64,000 nt of DNA from Phenylobacterium sp. (GCF_004299445.1 NZ_SCTC01000080.1:62001-126000); one strand, 5' to 3'; counted from the first letter of the stretch, positions 25,047 through 34,339 are shown. The notes: generated from the sequence alone by a model not told the origin. Numbers and translations are program-made.

Positions 25047-25795
25047 CGGGCACGGTGCATATCGAGACGATCAGCCCGGCGGTGATGCTGCTGACCATCG
25101 ACAACCCGCCCATGAACCCGCTGGGCGTGGAGATGCGCGAGACCTTCATGGCGGCGCTGGACCAGGTGGAGACCAACGACGGGCTGCGTTGCCTGATCGT
25201 GACGGGGAAGGGGCGGGCCTTCTGCTCGGGCGACGATCTGAAGAATGTCAGCGGCAAGGGTGAGGACCTGGCGGGGTTCGGGCGACTGCTGGATCGGCTG
25301 GAGCAGAGCCGCGTTCCGGTCGTGGCGGCCGTGAACGGCTGGTGCGTCGGCGGCGGCTTCGAGCTGGCGCTGTGCTGCGACATCCGGCTGGCGTCGACCG
25401 AGGCGAAGTTCGTCTGCGCCGGTGTGAACGTGGGGCTGATGGCGTCCACCTACCGGCTGCCGCGCCTGATCGGCGAGAGCCGCGCCAAGTCGATGCTGCT
25501 GACCGGCCTGCCGCACGACGCCGAGACCGCCGAGCGCTATGGCCTCGTGACCGGCCTGCATGCGCCGGACGACCTGCGGGCCGCCGCCATCGCCATCGCC
25601 GAGCGGATCGCCACCCGTGCGCCCCTGTCGGTGGAAGCTACCAAGCGCACGGCGCACCGCGCCCTGGACCTGTCGCCCGAGGACTCCGGGAAGATCTGGG
25701 CCGACGAACTGCGAGTGCTGCGCCGCTCAAACGACCACAAGGCAGCGATCGCGGCCTTCCGCGAGCGCAGAGATCCCGTGTTCACGCGGAGCTAG
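25043..25795 (+). CDS. Crotonase (enoyl-CoA hydratase/isomerase) family protein
   Basis: 250 residues. Oxyanion-hole motifs are visible in RAFCSGDDLKN (about residues 53-63) and VNGWCVGGGFELALCCDIRLAS (about 96-117). The catalytic glutamates of classical hydratases (normally in a GxxxPE..P..G-type segment) are not present; the corresponding stretch reads CAGVNVGLMASTYRLPRLIG. A reaction other than hydration, such as isomerisation or a ring or C-C cleavage, is possible. GTG start within the overlap with the CoA transferase; the stop overlaps the end of the convergent membrane protein by 4 bases. Confidence 0.87.
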   Translation: MTGTVHIETISPAVMLLTIDNPPMNPLGVEMRETFMAALDQVETNDGLRCLIVTGKGRAFCSGDDLKNVSGKGEDLAGFGRLLDRLEQSRVPVVAAVNGWCVGGGFELALCCDIRLASTEAKFVCAGVNVGLMASTYRLPRLIGESRAKSMLLTGLPHDAETAERYGLVTGLHAPDDLRAAAIAIAERIATRAPLSVEATKRTAHRALDLSPEDSGKIWADELRVLRRSNDHKAAIAAFRERRDPVFTRS

Positions 25796-26199
25796 ACGCC
25801 GCTGATCTCCGAGGCCCTGCGGCCGCCGGGGCGGACGTCGCCCTGTAGAACCTGGCGCTGGCGAGCAATGAAGATTGGAGCGGCGGCCATCAGGACGCCA
25901 AGCGCGTCGGCCAGCACGTTCGCCGGCGACATCAGATGCCCGGCGAAGCAAGGCGCAAGTTCCGACAACAGCACCACCCACGCCGCCACCAACGGGATGT
26001 CGCCGCGTCGCACGAACGGCATGAGGCTGTAGGCCGCGCTGGTGCCCGCGTAGAACAGCAGCACCCGCGGCAGGAACGCCTGTGCGAACGGGGTGAGCGA
26101 CAGCCCCAGCACCACCGCGCCCAGCATGAACGCGAGCGGCATGTAGAACGGGCGCTTCAGGGGCCACAGGGCCGGGATATGGACGGGTTGAACGCTCAT
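25792..26199 (-). CDS. VanZ-like small membrane protein
   Basis: 135 residues with four predicted membrane helices (FYMPLAFMLGAVVLGLSLTPF, RVLLFYAGTSAAYSLM, IPLVAAWVVLLSELAPCFAG, ANVLADALGVLMAAAPIFIA). The pattern E-x8-9-S-x4-L-A-D-x-L-G near the last two helices resembles the VanZ-like family, whose general role is unknown (the founder is a teicoplanin-resistance accessory protein). ATG at 26199 is chosen; GTG at 26211 adds four residues. No clear ribosome site. Confidence 0.6.
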   Translation of the reverse strand: MSVQPVHIPALWPLKRPFYMPLAFMLGAVVLGLSLTPFAQAFLPRVLLFYAGTSAAYSLMPFVRRGDIPLVAAWVVLLSELAPCFAGHLMSPANVLADALGVLMAAAPIFIARQRQVLQGDVRPGGRRASEISGV

Positions 26200-26352
26200 A
26201 TGGGTGAACACTGTAAACCTGAGGGTTCACTTCAGGCTTAACGGGTGTGGTTAGGCAGGGGTTTTCGACTTCCCGCAGGCGTTGCAGATCGTCGCAGGAC
26301 ACGTGCGGGGCGGGCTTGCATCTGAGGCCCCGTCGCGCTTTTGGAGGGCGCG

Positions 26353-27171
26353 ATGGAAAAGCTCTTCTTCGACCTCACGCCGACCCACAATCCGCACCGC
26401 TGGTACCTGCCCGTTGAGCCCAGGATCTGCGTGGGGCCGCCGGGCAACGAGTTCATGTTCGGCGGCGTGGGCATGGCCTCGGCGGTCGCGGCCATGGAGC
26501 GCACCACCGGCCGGTCCCTGATCTGCGCCACGGCCCAGTACCTGGGCTATGCGCGTCCGGGCAGTGTGGTGGACATCGACGTCTGGACGCCGGTCGAGGG
26601 CAAGTACAACACCCAGGCCCGCTCGATCAGCCACGTGGACGATAAGGAGATCATCACCGTCAGCGCAGCGCTGGGCTCACGGGAGAGCCCGTTCTCGGAG
26701 CAGTGGGTCGAGGCGCCCGATGTGCCTCAGCCCGATGACTGCCCCGGACGCCAGCACTGGCGCGGGTCGGAGGAGGGCGTGCATTCGCGAATGGACGTGC
26801 GCTTCGCCAAGGGCCGTTCGGGCTTTGACCGCGACGGCGCGGCCGAGCCGGATGGGCGCACGGTCCTGTGGGCTCGGCCCAAGGAAGACCTGGCGATTGA
26901 TGCGGCGATGCTGGCGGTGATGGCCGACTTCGTGCCCCAGGGCGTGGGCAACGCTCTCGGCAAGAACGCCGGCGGCAACAGCCTGGACAACACGCTGCGC
27001 ATCCGCCGGATCGTGCCGACCGAGTGGGTGCTGTGCGACATCCGGATTTCGGGCGTCCACGGCGGCTTCGCGCACGGGTCGATGTCGCTGTTCGCCCAGG
27101 ACGGCGAGCTGATGGCCACGGCCAGCCAGTCGCTGATCGTGCGCGTTCGGGAGACGGCGGAGGACCGCTGA
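26353..27171 (+). CDS. Acyl-CoA thioesterase-like double-hotdog protein
   Basis: 272 residues in two tandem hotdog domains, as in TesB-type thioesterases: the N-terminal half (FFDLTPTHNPHRWYLP, FMFGGVGMASAVAAMERTTGR, YLGYARPGSVVDIDVWTPVEG) and the C-terminal half (GNSLDNTLRIRRIVPTEWVLCDIRISGVHGGFAHGSMSLFAQDGELMATASQSLIVR). In TesB an Asp-Gln-Thr set does the hydrolysis; the SLDNTLRI and ASQSLIVR segments supply matching residues. ATG at 26353 lies 5 bases after GGAGG. It hydrolyses an acyl-CoA of unknown chain length. Confidence 0.85.
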   Translation: MEKLFFDLTPTHNPHRWYLPVEPRICVGPPGNEFMFGGVGMASAVAAMERTTGRSLICATAQYLGYARPGSVVDIDVWTPVEGKYNTQARSISHVDDKEIITVSAALGSRESPFSEQWVEAPDVPQPDDCPGRQHWRGSEEGVHSRMDVRFAKGRSGFDRDGAAEPDGRTVLWARPKEDLAIDAAMLAVMADFVPQGVGNALGKNAGGNSLDNTLRIRRIVPTEWVLCDIRISGVHGGFAHGSMSLFAQDGELMATASQSLIVRVRETAEDR

Positions 27172-27260
27172 TCGCGGCCACGCTCGCGTTGCGGGACGGC
27201 CGGTGTATGAAGCGGGCAGATTCGCGCGCCCTCGGGGCCGCCTGGGAGTTCACGTTTCCG

Positions 27261-29384
27261 ATGATGCTTCGCCCGTCGCTGTTCGCCGCCGCCGCCGCGG
27301 CTGTCCTCGTATCCGCCTGTGCGACCACGGCGCCGCCGGCTCCGCCGCCTGTCGCCGAAGCCCCGCCGCCACCGCCGCCCGCGCCGCCGCGGCCCAAGGC
27401 TCAAGTGGGGGCGTTCGGCTTCGACGTCTCGGGGATGGACGCCTCGGTGGCGCCCGGCGACGACTTCTTCCGCCATTCGGTCGGCAAGTGGGTGGATCGC
27501 ACCGAGATTCCCGCCGACCGCGCGAACATCACCGCCTTCGCCGTGATCGCCGAGAAGGCCTCGGAGCGCACCCGCGCGATCATCGAGGACATGGCCAAGA
27601 CCGAGCAGCCCGTCGGCTCGGAGGCCCGCAAGATCGGCGACTATTTCGCCAGCTTCATGGACGCCGAGCGCATCGAGCAGCTGGGCGCCGCGCCGCTCAA
27701 GCCCGAGCTGGACGAGATCGCCGCGATCCGGACACGCAAGGACCTGGCGCGCGTGCTGGGCGCCAGCATCCGGGCCGACACCGACGCCCTGAACGCCACC
27801 AACTTCTACACCGACCGCCCGTTCGGCCTGTGGGTGGCGGAGGACCTCGACGACACCACGATGTACCGCGCCTACCTGATGCAGGGCGGCCTGGGTCTTC
27901 CCGACCGCGAGTACTACCTGGGCCAGAGCCCGCGGTTCGTGGAACTGCGTGCAAAGTACGTCGCGCACGTGGCCGCCATGCTGAAGCTGGCCGGCTACGC
28001 CGACTCCGAGGGCGCGGCCAAGCGGGTGATGGCGCTGGAGACGGCGATCGCCAAGACGCACGTGTCGGTGGACGAGAGCTCGGACGTGGCGAAGTCCAAC
28101 ACCGTCTGGGCCCGAACAGATCTGGCGAAGAAGGCCCCGGGCCTCGACTGGGATGCGTTCCTGGGCGCGGCGGGTCTCGCCGGCCAGTCGCGGTTCGGCG
28201 CCTGGCAGGCGCCCGCGATCTCCGGCATGGCGAAGCTGGCCGGAGACCAGCCGATCCAGGCCTGGCGTGACTACCTGGCGTTCCACGTCGTGGAGCGCGG
28301 GGCGCCCTTCCTCTCGAAGGCTTTCGTGGACGAGCACTTCGCCTTCAATGGCACGGCGCTCAGCGGGACGCCGCAGCAGCGGGATCGCTGGAAGCGCGGC
28401 GTCGACAACACCTCGGCCGCTCTGGGCGAGGCGATCGGCAAGCTCTACGTCGAGCGCCACTTCTCGCCCGAGGCCAAGGCCCAGGCCCAGGAGATGGCGG
28501 CCAACGTCCTGAAGGCCTTCGACCAGCGCATCGACAAGCTGGAGTGGATGACGCCCGAGACCAAGGCGCGGGCCAAGAAGAAGCTGGCCAACTTCCGGGT
28601 CTCGGTGGGTTATCCCGATACGTGGCGCGACTACTCGGGCCTCGAGATCGTGCGCGGCGACGCCTACGGCAACTGGGCGCGCGGCAGCCTGTTCGAGTAC
28701 CGGCGCAACGTCGCCAAGCTGGGCAAGCCGGTGGACCGCGGCGAGTGGTTCATGTCGCCCCAGACGGTGAACGCGCTGTTCGCCCCCAGCCAGAACTCGA
28801 TCATCTTCCCGGCCGCGATCCTGGAGCCGACGTTCTTCGATCCCAATGCGGATGCGGCTGTGAACTATGGCGCGATCGGGGGGGTGATCGGCCACGAGGT
28901 GAGCCACGGCTTCGACGACCTGGGCGCCCAGTTCGACGAAAACGGCAACCTGAAGAACTGGTGGGCCCCGACTGACCTCGCCCGCTTCAAGGCCGAGACC
29001 AAGAAACTGGCCGACCAGTACAGCGCCTACGAGGCGCTGCCGGGCCTGAACCTCAACGGTGCGCAGGTGCTGGGCGAGAACATCGCCGACGTGGCCGGGC
29101 TGGCCACGGCCTATGACGCCTACAAGCTCTCGCTGAAAGGCCAGCCGGCGCCGGTGATCGACGGCTTCACGGGCGACCAGCGCTTCTACTTCGGCTGGGC
29201 GCAGAACTACCGCTCGAAGTTCCGTGAGGCGGCGCTGCGGCGGCAGGTGGTGACCAACGTTCACGCGCCGGGGCCCTGGCGGGCGCTGACCGTGCGCAAT
29301 CAGGATCCCTGGTACCCGGCCTTCGGCGTGAAGGAAGGCCAGAAGCTGTACCTGGCGCCCGCCGACCGCGTGAAGATCTGGTAG
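27261..29384 (+). CDS. M13 (neprilysin/PepO) family metallopeptidase, lipoprotein
   Basis: 707 residues. The N-terminal signal ends in a lipobox (VLVSAC), followed by a Pro-rich linker, so the enzyme is probably a lipid-anchored envelope protein. The zinc site GHEVSHGFDDLGAQFDENGNLKNWW carries HExxH (His545, Glu546, His549), and the third ligand Glu is in VLGENIADVAGLATAYDAY. The C-terminal YRSKFREAALRRQVVTNVHAPGPWRALTVRNQ supplies the substrate-binding Arg and His of M13 enzymes. It cuts peptides up to moderate size. Two adjacent ATGs (27261, 27264) are equivalent. The methyltransferase gene starts 5 bases after the stop. Confidence 0.93.
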   Translation: MMLRPSLFAAAAAAVLVSACATTAPPAPPPVAEAPPPPPPAPPRPKAQVGAFGFDVSGMDASVAPGDDFFRHSVGKWVDRTEIPADRANITAFAVIAEKASERTRAIIEDMAKTEQPVGSEARKIGDYFASFMDAERIEQLGAAPLKPELDEIAAIRTRKDLARVLGASIRADTDALNATNFYTDRPFGLWVAEDLDDTTMYRAYLMQGGLGLPDREYYLGQSPRFVELRAKYVAHVAAMLKLAGYADSEGAAKRVMALETAIAKTHVSVDESSDVAKSNTVWARTDLAKKAPGLDWDAFLGAAGLAGQSRFGAWQAPAISGMAKLAGDQPIQAWRDYLAFHVVERGAPFLSKAFVDEHFAFNGTALSGTPQQRDRWKRGVDNTSAALGEAIGKLYVERHFSPEAKAQAQEMAANVLKAFDQRIDKLEWMTPETKARAKKKLANFRVSVGYPDTWRDYSGLEIVRGDAYGNWARGSLFEYRRNVAKLGKPVDRGEWFMSPQTVNALFAPSQNSIIFPAAILEPTFFDPNADAAVNYGAIGGVIGHEVSHGFDDLGAQFDENGNLKNWWAPTDLARFKAETKKLADQYSAYEALPGLNLNGAQVLGENIADVAGLATAYDAYKLSLKGQPAPVIDGFTGDQRFYFGWAQNYRSKFREAALRRQVVTNVHAPGPWRALTVRNQDPWYPAFGVKEGQKLYLAPADRVKIW

Positions 29385-29388
29385 CGCG

Positions 29389-30195
29389 TTGATCGTCCGC
29401 ATCGACGATCCCGACGATCCCCGGCTGGCCCCGTACCGCGCCGTCCGCGAACGCGACCTCGTGGGCCGTGAGGGGCTGTTCGTGGCCGAGGGACGGGTGG
29501 TGCTGGAGAAGGCGGTGGTCGCCATGCCGGACGCCATCCAGTCAGTGCTCATCGCCGAGCATCGGATGGACGCCCTTACCGGTGTGCTGGCCGGACTACC
29601 CGAGGCCACGCCCGTCTACGCGGCGGCGCAGGCGGCGATGGATGCGGTCGTGGGCTTCCCGATCCATCGGGGCATCCTGGCGATCGGCCGGCGGCCCGAG
29701 CGGGACGCCGCGGCGCTTCTGTCCGGCCTGCCGGCGCGGGCGCTGGTGGTGGGGCTGGTCGGCATCGCCAACCACGACAACATGGGCGGCGTCTTCCGCA
29801 ACGCCGCCGCCTTCGGCGCCGACGCGGTCCTGCTGGACGACACCTGCTGCGACCCGCTCTACCGCAAGGCCATACGGGTCAGCGTCGGCGCCGCGCTCAG
29901 CACGCCGTTCGCACGGGTCGGCGACGCCGCGGCGATGATCGGACGGCTGGCGGACGCCGGCTTCGAGACAGTGGCGCTGTCACCGGCGGGCGAAACCGAA
30001 CTTCGTGAGCTGCGCGTGGCGCACCGGACCGCGGCGCTGTTCGGCGCCGAGGGCCCCGGCCTGCCGCCTGAGGTGCTGGCGCAGTGCCGAACGGTGCGCA
30101 TCGCCATGGCGGGCGGCTTCGACTCTCTGAACGTCGCCACGACCAGCGGCATCGTGCTGCACGCGCTTGGAGCTGCCGCAACGTCAGCGACTTAA
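29389..30195 (+). CDS. SpoU/TrmH-family RNA 2'-O-methyltransferase
   Basis: 268 residues. N-terminal substrate-binding domain (REGLFVAEGRVVLEKAVVAM) and a C-terminal trefoil-knot SPOUT domain with the three SpoU motifs: ANHDNMGGVFRNAAAFGADAVLLD (motif 1, Arg essential), LFGAEGPGLPPEVLAQC (motif 2) and IAMAGGFDSLNVATTSGIVLHAL (motif 3). It would 2'-O-methylate a ribose in tRNA or rRNA; the target is not evident. The TTG start is 5 bases after the M13 stop, so translation is probably coupled. Confidence 0.9.
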   Translation: MIVRIDDPDDPRLAPYRAVRERDLVGREGLFVAEGRVVLEKAVVAMPDAIQSVLIAEHRMDALTGVLAGLPEATPVYAAAQAAMDAVVGFPIHRGILAIGRRPERDAAALLSGLPARALVVGLVGIANHDNMGGVFRNAAAFGADAVLLDDTCCDPLYRKAIRVSVGAALSTPFARVGDAAAMIGRLADAGFETVALSPAGETELRELRVAHRTAALFGAEGPGLPPEVLAQCRTVRIAMAGGFDSLNVATTSGIVLHALGAAATSAT

Positions 30196-30266
30196 AGGCG
30201 GACTTAACCGGCGAGCGGTAAGGCTCTCTGCAGGACCGCGCTCGAACGCGGCGGTGTGGGACGGCC

Positions 30267-32675
30267 ATGGCGCAGGGGACGGACAACGGTGCGGGCGCGA
30301 CGCCGGCCGGCCTGGAGCAGTCCAGGGCTGTCTTCGACCGCGCCACCCGGCTGGCCAAGGCCCTGTTCGGCGGCGTCAACGCCCAGATCACGCTGAAGAC
30401 CGCCGAAGGCTACTGGCGCAGTCGCTCGGGCGATATCGAGAAGATCAGCAAGGCCTCGGGCGTGCGCGAGGTGATGGCGACCGGCGAAGTCGTCTGGGTC
30501 GAGGACGCGCGGGCGGATGTGCGCTTTCAGAACGAGCCGGAGGTGATCCGAGATGGCGGCGTGCGCTTCTTCGCCGGCGCCCCGATCCGGTTGGCCGACG
30601 GTTCGACGCCGGGCGCGCTGTGGGTCGCAGGCGACGATACGCGCCCTTACGATGGAAGCCTGGCGCGCCGCCTGCAGGATCTCGCGGACTTCGTCGCCGA
30701 CGAGTGGGTCCGACTGAAGGCCGCCGACTCCAAGGCGCGATACGAACGCACCATGTCGGCCATCGTCGACGCCATGCCCGTGTCGATGGTCATGATCGAC
30801 CGGGAAGCGCGGGTGCTCTACGCAAGCCGTCCCTGGATCGAGTGGCGCGGCCTTGAAGGCGTGGAGGTCGTGGGCAGGTCCATCTACGAGCTTCGCCCCG
30901 AGGTGTTCGAGCCGTGGCGCGACGGCATAAGCCACTGTCTTCAGGGAAACAGCCGAACCGTCGAGAGGCTGGAGTCGCCGCGGGCCGATGGCGGCGTCGA
31001 ATGGATGAGGGTGCTGCTGGCGCCCTGGTACGATGACGACGGCAACGTCGGCGGGCTGATCGCCACATCGTACGAGATCACCCAGATCGTCGAGGCGCTG
31101 AAGCGCAACAAGCGATCCGAGGAACTCATGCGGATGGCGCTGGAGCTGTCCGATCTTCACGTGTTCGAGCTCGACTACGTGCGTCGGGAGCTGACGAAGA
31201 CGGGCGCCGAGGACACCTTCTTCGAGACGCCGAAGACCTACGAGGAGCTGGCGCGGGACATCTGGTCGATCATCGACCCGCGCGACCGACCGCGCCTGAT
31301 GGCCAGCTGGGACAGCTGGCGCGGCGAGGGCGAATTGCGGCAGCCCGAGTACCGTGTCGTCCGGTCCGACGGCAAGGAAGTGTGGGCGACCGGCGCGGCC
31401 AAGTTGATCCAGGACGAGAACGGGCGCCCGATCCGCCTTGTCGGGGCCATGCGCAACATCACGGCGCGCAAGCAGGCTGAAGCTGCGCTGGTGCAGGCGA
31501 AGGAGGAGGCCGAGGCGGCCAACCGCGCCAAGAGCGCCTTCCTGGCCACCATGAGCCACGAGATCCGCACGCCCCTGAACGGCGTCCTGGGCATGGCCCA
31601 GGCCTTGGCGGCCAGCGACGAGCTCAGCGCCGTCCAACGCGAACGGATCGATGTGATCCAACAGTCCGGCGAGAGCCTGCTCGCCATCCTGAACGACGTC
31701 CTGGACCTCTCGAAGATCGAAGCTGGAAAGCTCGAACTCGAGGACTCGCGGTTCGCGGTGGGCGAGCTGGCCAGGACCGTGCAGGCGACCTTCCAGACCA
31801 TCGCCGACGCCAAAGGCCTGACATTCGAACTCAGCGTCGATCGGACCGCCCAGGGGGTCTACGAGGGCGACCAGGTGCGGGTGCGTCAGATCCTCTGGAA
31901 CCTGGTCTCCAACGCCCTGAAGTTCACCGAAAAGGGCGGCGTCAAGGTGCGCATCGGCCGCGCCAGGGATCGACTGTCGCTGATCGTCTTCGATTCCGGC
32001 ATCGGCATGACAGCGCGCCAGCTGGGCGGGCTGTTCCGCAAGTTCGAGCAGGCCGATGCGTCCACCACGCGACGGTTCGGCGGGACGGGCCTTGGTCTGG
32101 CCATCTGTCGCGAGCTGGCCGAACTGATGGGCGGCGAGATCTCCGCCACCAGCGCGCCTGGGATGGGCTCGACCTTCACGGTGTCGCTGCCCCTGAAAAA
32201 GGTCGCCCGCGACGCGCCCAAGGCGAGGACTCGCAAGCGCAAGGCCCAGGCGGCGCGAGGCGCGCGGACGCTGCGCGTGCTGGCCGCCGAGGACAATGCG
32301 ATGAACCAGCTGGTGCTGCGCACGCTGCTAGCGCAGGTGGGCGTCGAGCCCGAGATCGTCGCCGACGGCCGCCAGGCGGTCGAGGCCTGGGATCGCGAGC
32401 CGTGGGACGTGATCCTCATGGATGTGCAGATGCCGGTGATGGATGGCCCCACGGCCACCGCGCTCATCCGCACGCGCGAGCGGGCCGAGGGGCGGCGCCG
32501 CACCCCCATCGTCGCGCTCACCGCCAACGCCATGAGCCACCAGATCGCCGAGTACCTGCAGTCGGGCATGGACGCCTTTGTGGCCAAGCCGATCGAGGCC
32601 GGGCGGCTGTTCGAGGCGCTGCAGTCCGCGGTCGAAGCCCGCGACGACGCGGCGGGAGAGGCGACGGCGGCCTGA
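30267..32675 (+). CDS. Hybrid sensor histidine kinase/response regulator (GAF-PAS-PAS-HisKA-HATPase-REC)
   Basis: 802 residues, soluble (no membrane helix). Domains: a GAF-like sensor at about 15-150, two PAS domains at about 160-275 and 290-405 (the second ends VGAMRNITARKQAEAAL), a coiled linker, HisKA with the phosphorylation site His431 in SHEIRTPLNGVLG, HATPase_c at about 525-645 (N-box WNLVSNALKF, G1 DSGIGM, G2 FGGTGLGLAI), a basic linker (KARTRKRKAQAARGAR), and a receiver domain at about 670-795 with phosphoacceptor Asp719 in VILMDVQMPVMDG. It therefore transfers phosphate within the molecule and needs an Hpt partner for onward relay; an orphan Hpt protein is encoded 16 kb away. The input signal is unknown. 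The gene stands alone. Confidence 0.93.
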   Translation: MAQGTDNGAGATPAGLEQSRAVFDRATRLAKALFGGVNAQITLKTAEGYWRSRSGDIEKISKASGVREVMATGEVVWVEDARADVRFQNEPEVIRDGGVRFFAGAPIRLADGSTPGALWVAGDDTRPYDGSLARRLQDLADFVADEWVRLKAADSKARYERTMSAIVDAMPVSMVMIDREARVLYASRPWIEWRGLEGVEVVGRSIYELRPEVFEPWRDGISHCLQGNSRTVERLESPRADGGVEWMRVLLAPWYDDDGNVGGLIATSYEITQIVEALKRNKRSEELMRMALELSDLHVFELDYVRRELTKTGAEDTFFETPKTYEELARDIWSIIDPRDRPRLMASWDSWRGEGELRQPEYRVVRSDGKEVWATGAAKLIQDENGRPIRLVGAMRNITARKQAEAALVQAKEEAEAANRAKSAFLATMSHEIRTPLNGVLGMAQALAASDELSAVQRERIDVIQQSGESLLAILNDVLDLSKIEAGKLELEDSRFAVGELARTVQATFQTIADAKGLTFELSVDRTAQGVYEGDQVRVRQILWNLVSNALKFTEKGGVKVRIGRARDRLSLIVFDSGIGMTARQLGGLFRKFEQADASTTRRFGGTGLGLAICRELAELMGGEISATSAPGMGSTFTVSLPLKKVARDAPKARTRKRKAQAARGARTLRVLAAEDNAMNQLVLRTLLAQVGVEPEIVADGRQAVEAWDREPWDVILMDVQMPVMDGPTATALIRTRERAEGRRRTPIVALTANAMSHQIAEYLQSGMDAFVAKPIEAGRLFEALQSAVEARDDAAGEATAA

Positions 32676-32684
32676 GGGCGAGAT

Positions 32685-32746
32685 CCGGAGGCCTTCCAAC
32701 GGCGGGTGTGTGTCGCGCCGCGGCGGGGGAGGCGGAAGGCCTCCGG
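32685..32746. terminator. Long hairpin between convergent genes
   Basis: CCGGAGGCCTTCC (32685-32697) pairs perfectly with GGAAGGCCTCCGG (32734-32746), a 13-bp stem with a 36-base loop, between the convergent ends of the hybrid kinase and the dioxygenase-like gene. No T-tract. It probably ends or protects both transcripts. Confidence 0.6.
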
Positions 32747-32763
32747 TCCCTCTCGCTGGAGCT

Positions 32764-33564
32764 TCAGTGGTCCCGTCCGAACTCCACGGCCGAAACAACC
32801 ACGTCCATGACCGTGTCGCGGAAGGCGACGACGGCCGGTTCGCCCGGGGCGGCTCCAGCGGCCACCATCAGGGGCAGAAGATGTTCCTCGCGCGGGTGAG
32901 CCTCGCGGGCGTGTGGCGCATGTTCCCATCCCGCCAGGGCGGCGTCGCGTCCGACCGGATCGGCGATCGCGCTTTCAAGCCAGCGGTCGAAGACGGCCGA
33001 GCGCTGTGTGAAGGCGGGCGAGAAGCCACGCATGTTGTGCCAGCTCATGCCCGAGCCGATGATCAGAACGCCTTCGTCACGCAGCGGCCTGAGCGCCCGG
33101 CCCGCGGCGAGGTGCGCGCCCGGATCGAGATCGCCTCGGAGCGACAGCTGCGCCACGGGGATGTCGGCGTCCGGGGTGATCAGCTTCAGGGGCACAAAAA
33201 CGCCGTGGTCCCAGCCGTGCTGGGCGTCCTCGGCGGTGGCGAAGCCCGCGCCGTCGAGCAGCTCGCGGACCCTTCGCGCCAGGCCGGGGGAACCCGGTGC
33301 GTCGAACGCCAGCCGGTAGGTGTGCTCCGGGAAGCCGAAGTAGTCGAAATCAAGCTGTGGCCACTGGCCGGTTCCGACTGTGAAGGCCGGAGCTTCCCAG
33401 TGACCCGAAATCACGAGGATCGCGGCAGGACGCTCGGCAAGGCTGTCGACCAGCCCGCGCAGATAACTTGCGGTTCGGTCCCAGGTGTCGGCCGGACCCC
33501 TTGTCCACTCCATGAAGAAGCAGGGGCCCGCGCCGTGGGGGAGGAAGACGGTGGGCAGGGTCAT
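32764..33564 (-). CDS. DODA/LigB-type extradiol ring-opening dioxygenase
   Basis: 266 residues of the class III extradiol dioxygenase fold. Metal ligands and catalytic His are visible in TVFLPHGAGPCFFM, AILVISGHWEAPAFT and AQHGWDHGVFVPLKLI, with SGMSWHNMRGF further on. Plant DODA and bacterial YgiD-type relatives cleave the ring of L-DOPA or other catechols using Zn or Fe. The substrate is unproven; a catechol fits the aromatic-catabolism genes elsewhere in the window. ATG at 33564 leads directly into the conserved region. The FMN reductase gene lies 71 bases upstream on the same strand. Confidence 0.87.
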   Translation of the reverse strand: MTLPTVFLPHGAGPCFFMEWTRGPADTWDRTASYLRGLVDSLAERPAAILVISGHWEAPAFTVGTGQWPQLDFDYFGFPEHTYRLAFDAPGSPGLARRVRELLDGAGFATAEDAQHGWDHGVFVPLKLITPDADIPVAQLSLRGDLDPGAHLAAGRALRPLRDEGVLIIGSGMSWHNMRGFSPAFTQRSAVFDRWLESAIADPVGRDAALAGWEHAPHAREAHPREEHLLPLMVAAGAAPGEPAVVAFRDTVMDVVVSAVEFGRDH

Positions 33565-33635
33565 GGCTTTAACCTGGGACCTCCGCGTGCGCCCGGCCCG
33601 GGGGGAGGCGAGGCGCACGGTGTTCAAAGCTGTGG

Positions 33636-34211
33636 TCAGGCGGCTTTCGCGGTGGCCGAAGCCGGGCTGATCGTCTCGATCCAGGCCGAGAACTGCACGC
33701 CGTAGGCGCGCAGGAACTCGCCCGTGCTCTCGTTGATCAGCTCTCCGTTTTCATCGAACAGCGCGAAGCTGTTCCCGAGGTACGCCTCCTGGCTGAGCAG
33801 CGGCACGTTCAGGAACACCAGCGACTGGCGCAGGTGGTGGTTCGAACCGAAGCCGCCGATCGCGCCGGGCGATTGACTGATCACCGCGCCGGGCTTTCCG
33901 TTCCACACGCTTGAGCCGTAGGGGCGCGAGCCCACGTCGATGGCGTTCTTCAGGACGCCGGGGACCGAGCGGTTGTACTCGGGGGTCACGAAGAGCACGG
34001 CGTCGGCGTCGGCGATCTCCTGGCGGAAGCGAACCCACTGAGCCGGCGGGTCGGATTCGAGGTCCTGATCGAAGTGCGGCAGGTCGCCGATCTCGACGAT
34101 ATTGAACTTCAGGTTGGGCGTGAGCGCGCCAAAGGCCTTGGCGAGCTTGCGGGACACGCTGTCCTTGCGAAGCGAGCCGACGATCACGGCGACGTTGCGA
34201 ACTTGGGTCAT
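33636..34211 (-). CDS. NADPH-dependent FMN reductase (quinone/chromate reductase-like)
   Basis: 191 residues of flavodoxin-like fold. FMN-phosphate loop VGSLRKDSVSRKLAKAF and the flavin-contact motif LFVTPEYNRSVPGVLKNAIDVGSRPYG are diagnostic. Family members reduce quinones, azo dyes or chromate with NAD(P)H and protect against redox stress. The gene is divergent from a LysR regulator with a 128-base spacer, the common arrangement for this enzyme family, and lies upstream of the dioxygenase-like gene on the same strand, with which it may form an operon. Confidence 0.92.
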   Translation of the reverse strand: MTQVRNVAVIVGSLRKDSVSRKLAKAFGALTPNLKFNIVEIGDLPHFDQDLESDPPAQWVRFRQEIADADAVLFVTPEYNRSVPGVLKNAIDVGSRPYGSSVWNGKPGAVISQSPGAIGGFGSNHHLRQSLVFLNVPLLSQEAYLGNSFALFDENGELINESTGEFLRAYGVQFSAWIETISPASATAKAA

Positions 34212-34339
34212 GGGAGCCGTCCTTGCGAGAGGGTGTCTGGTTGCCGATCGCTCGGCGATGACGGAAAGATGGGCTCCTCTCCGGTGGTTGATAATCCGAC
34301 CGCCTTGAAGGACAGTATCGCCAGATAGGAAAGAATAAC

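Noticed and set aside
26205..26234. GTGAAC...GTTCAC inverted repeat before the VanZ-like gene
   Set aside because: Six-base arms with a 15-base AT-containing spacer are too weak to call an operator, and no regulator gene is adjacent.
26727..29609. A 960-codon open frame on the minus strand opposite the M13 peptidase
   Set aside because: Its translation has no family motif and is Arg/Gly/His/Gln-rich, as expected for the complement of a GC-rich gene. The plus strand carries an intact HExxH peptidase.
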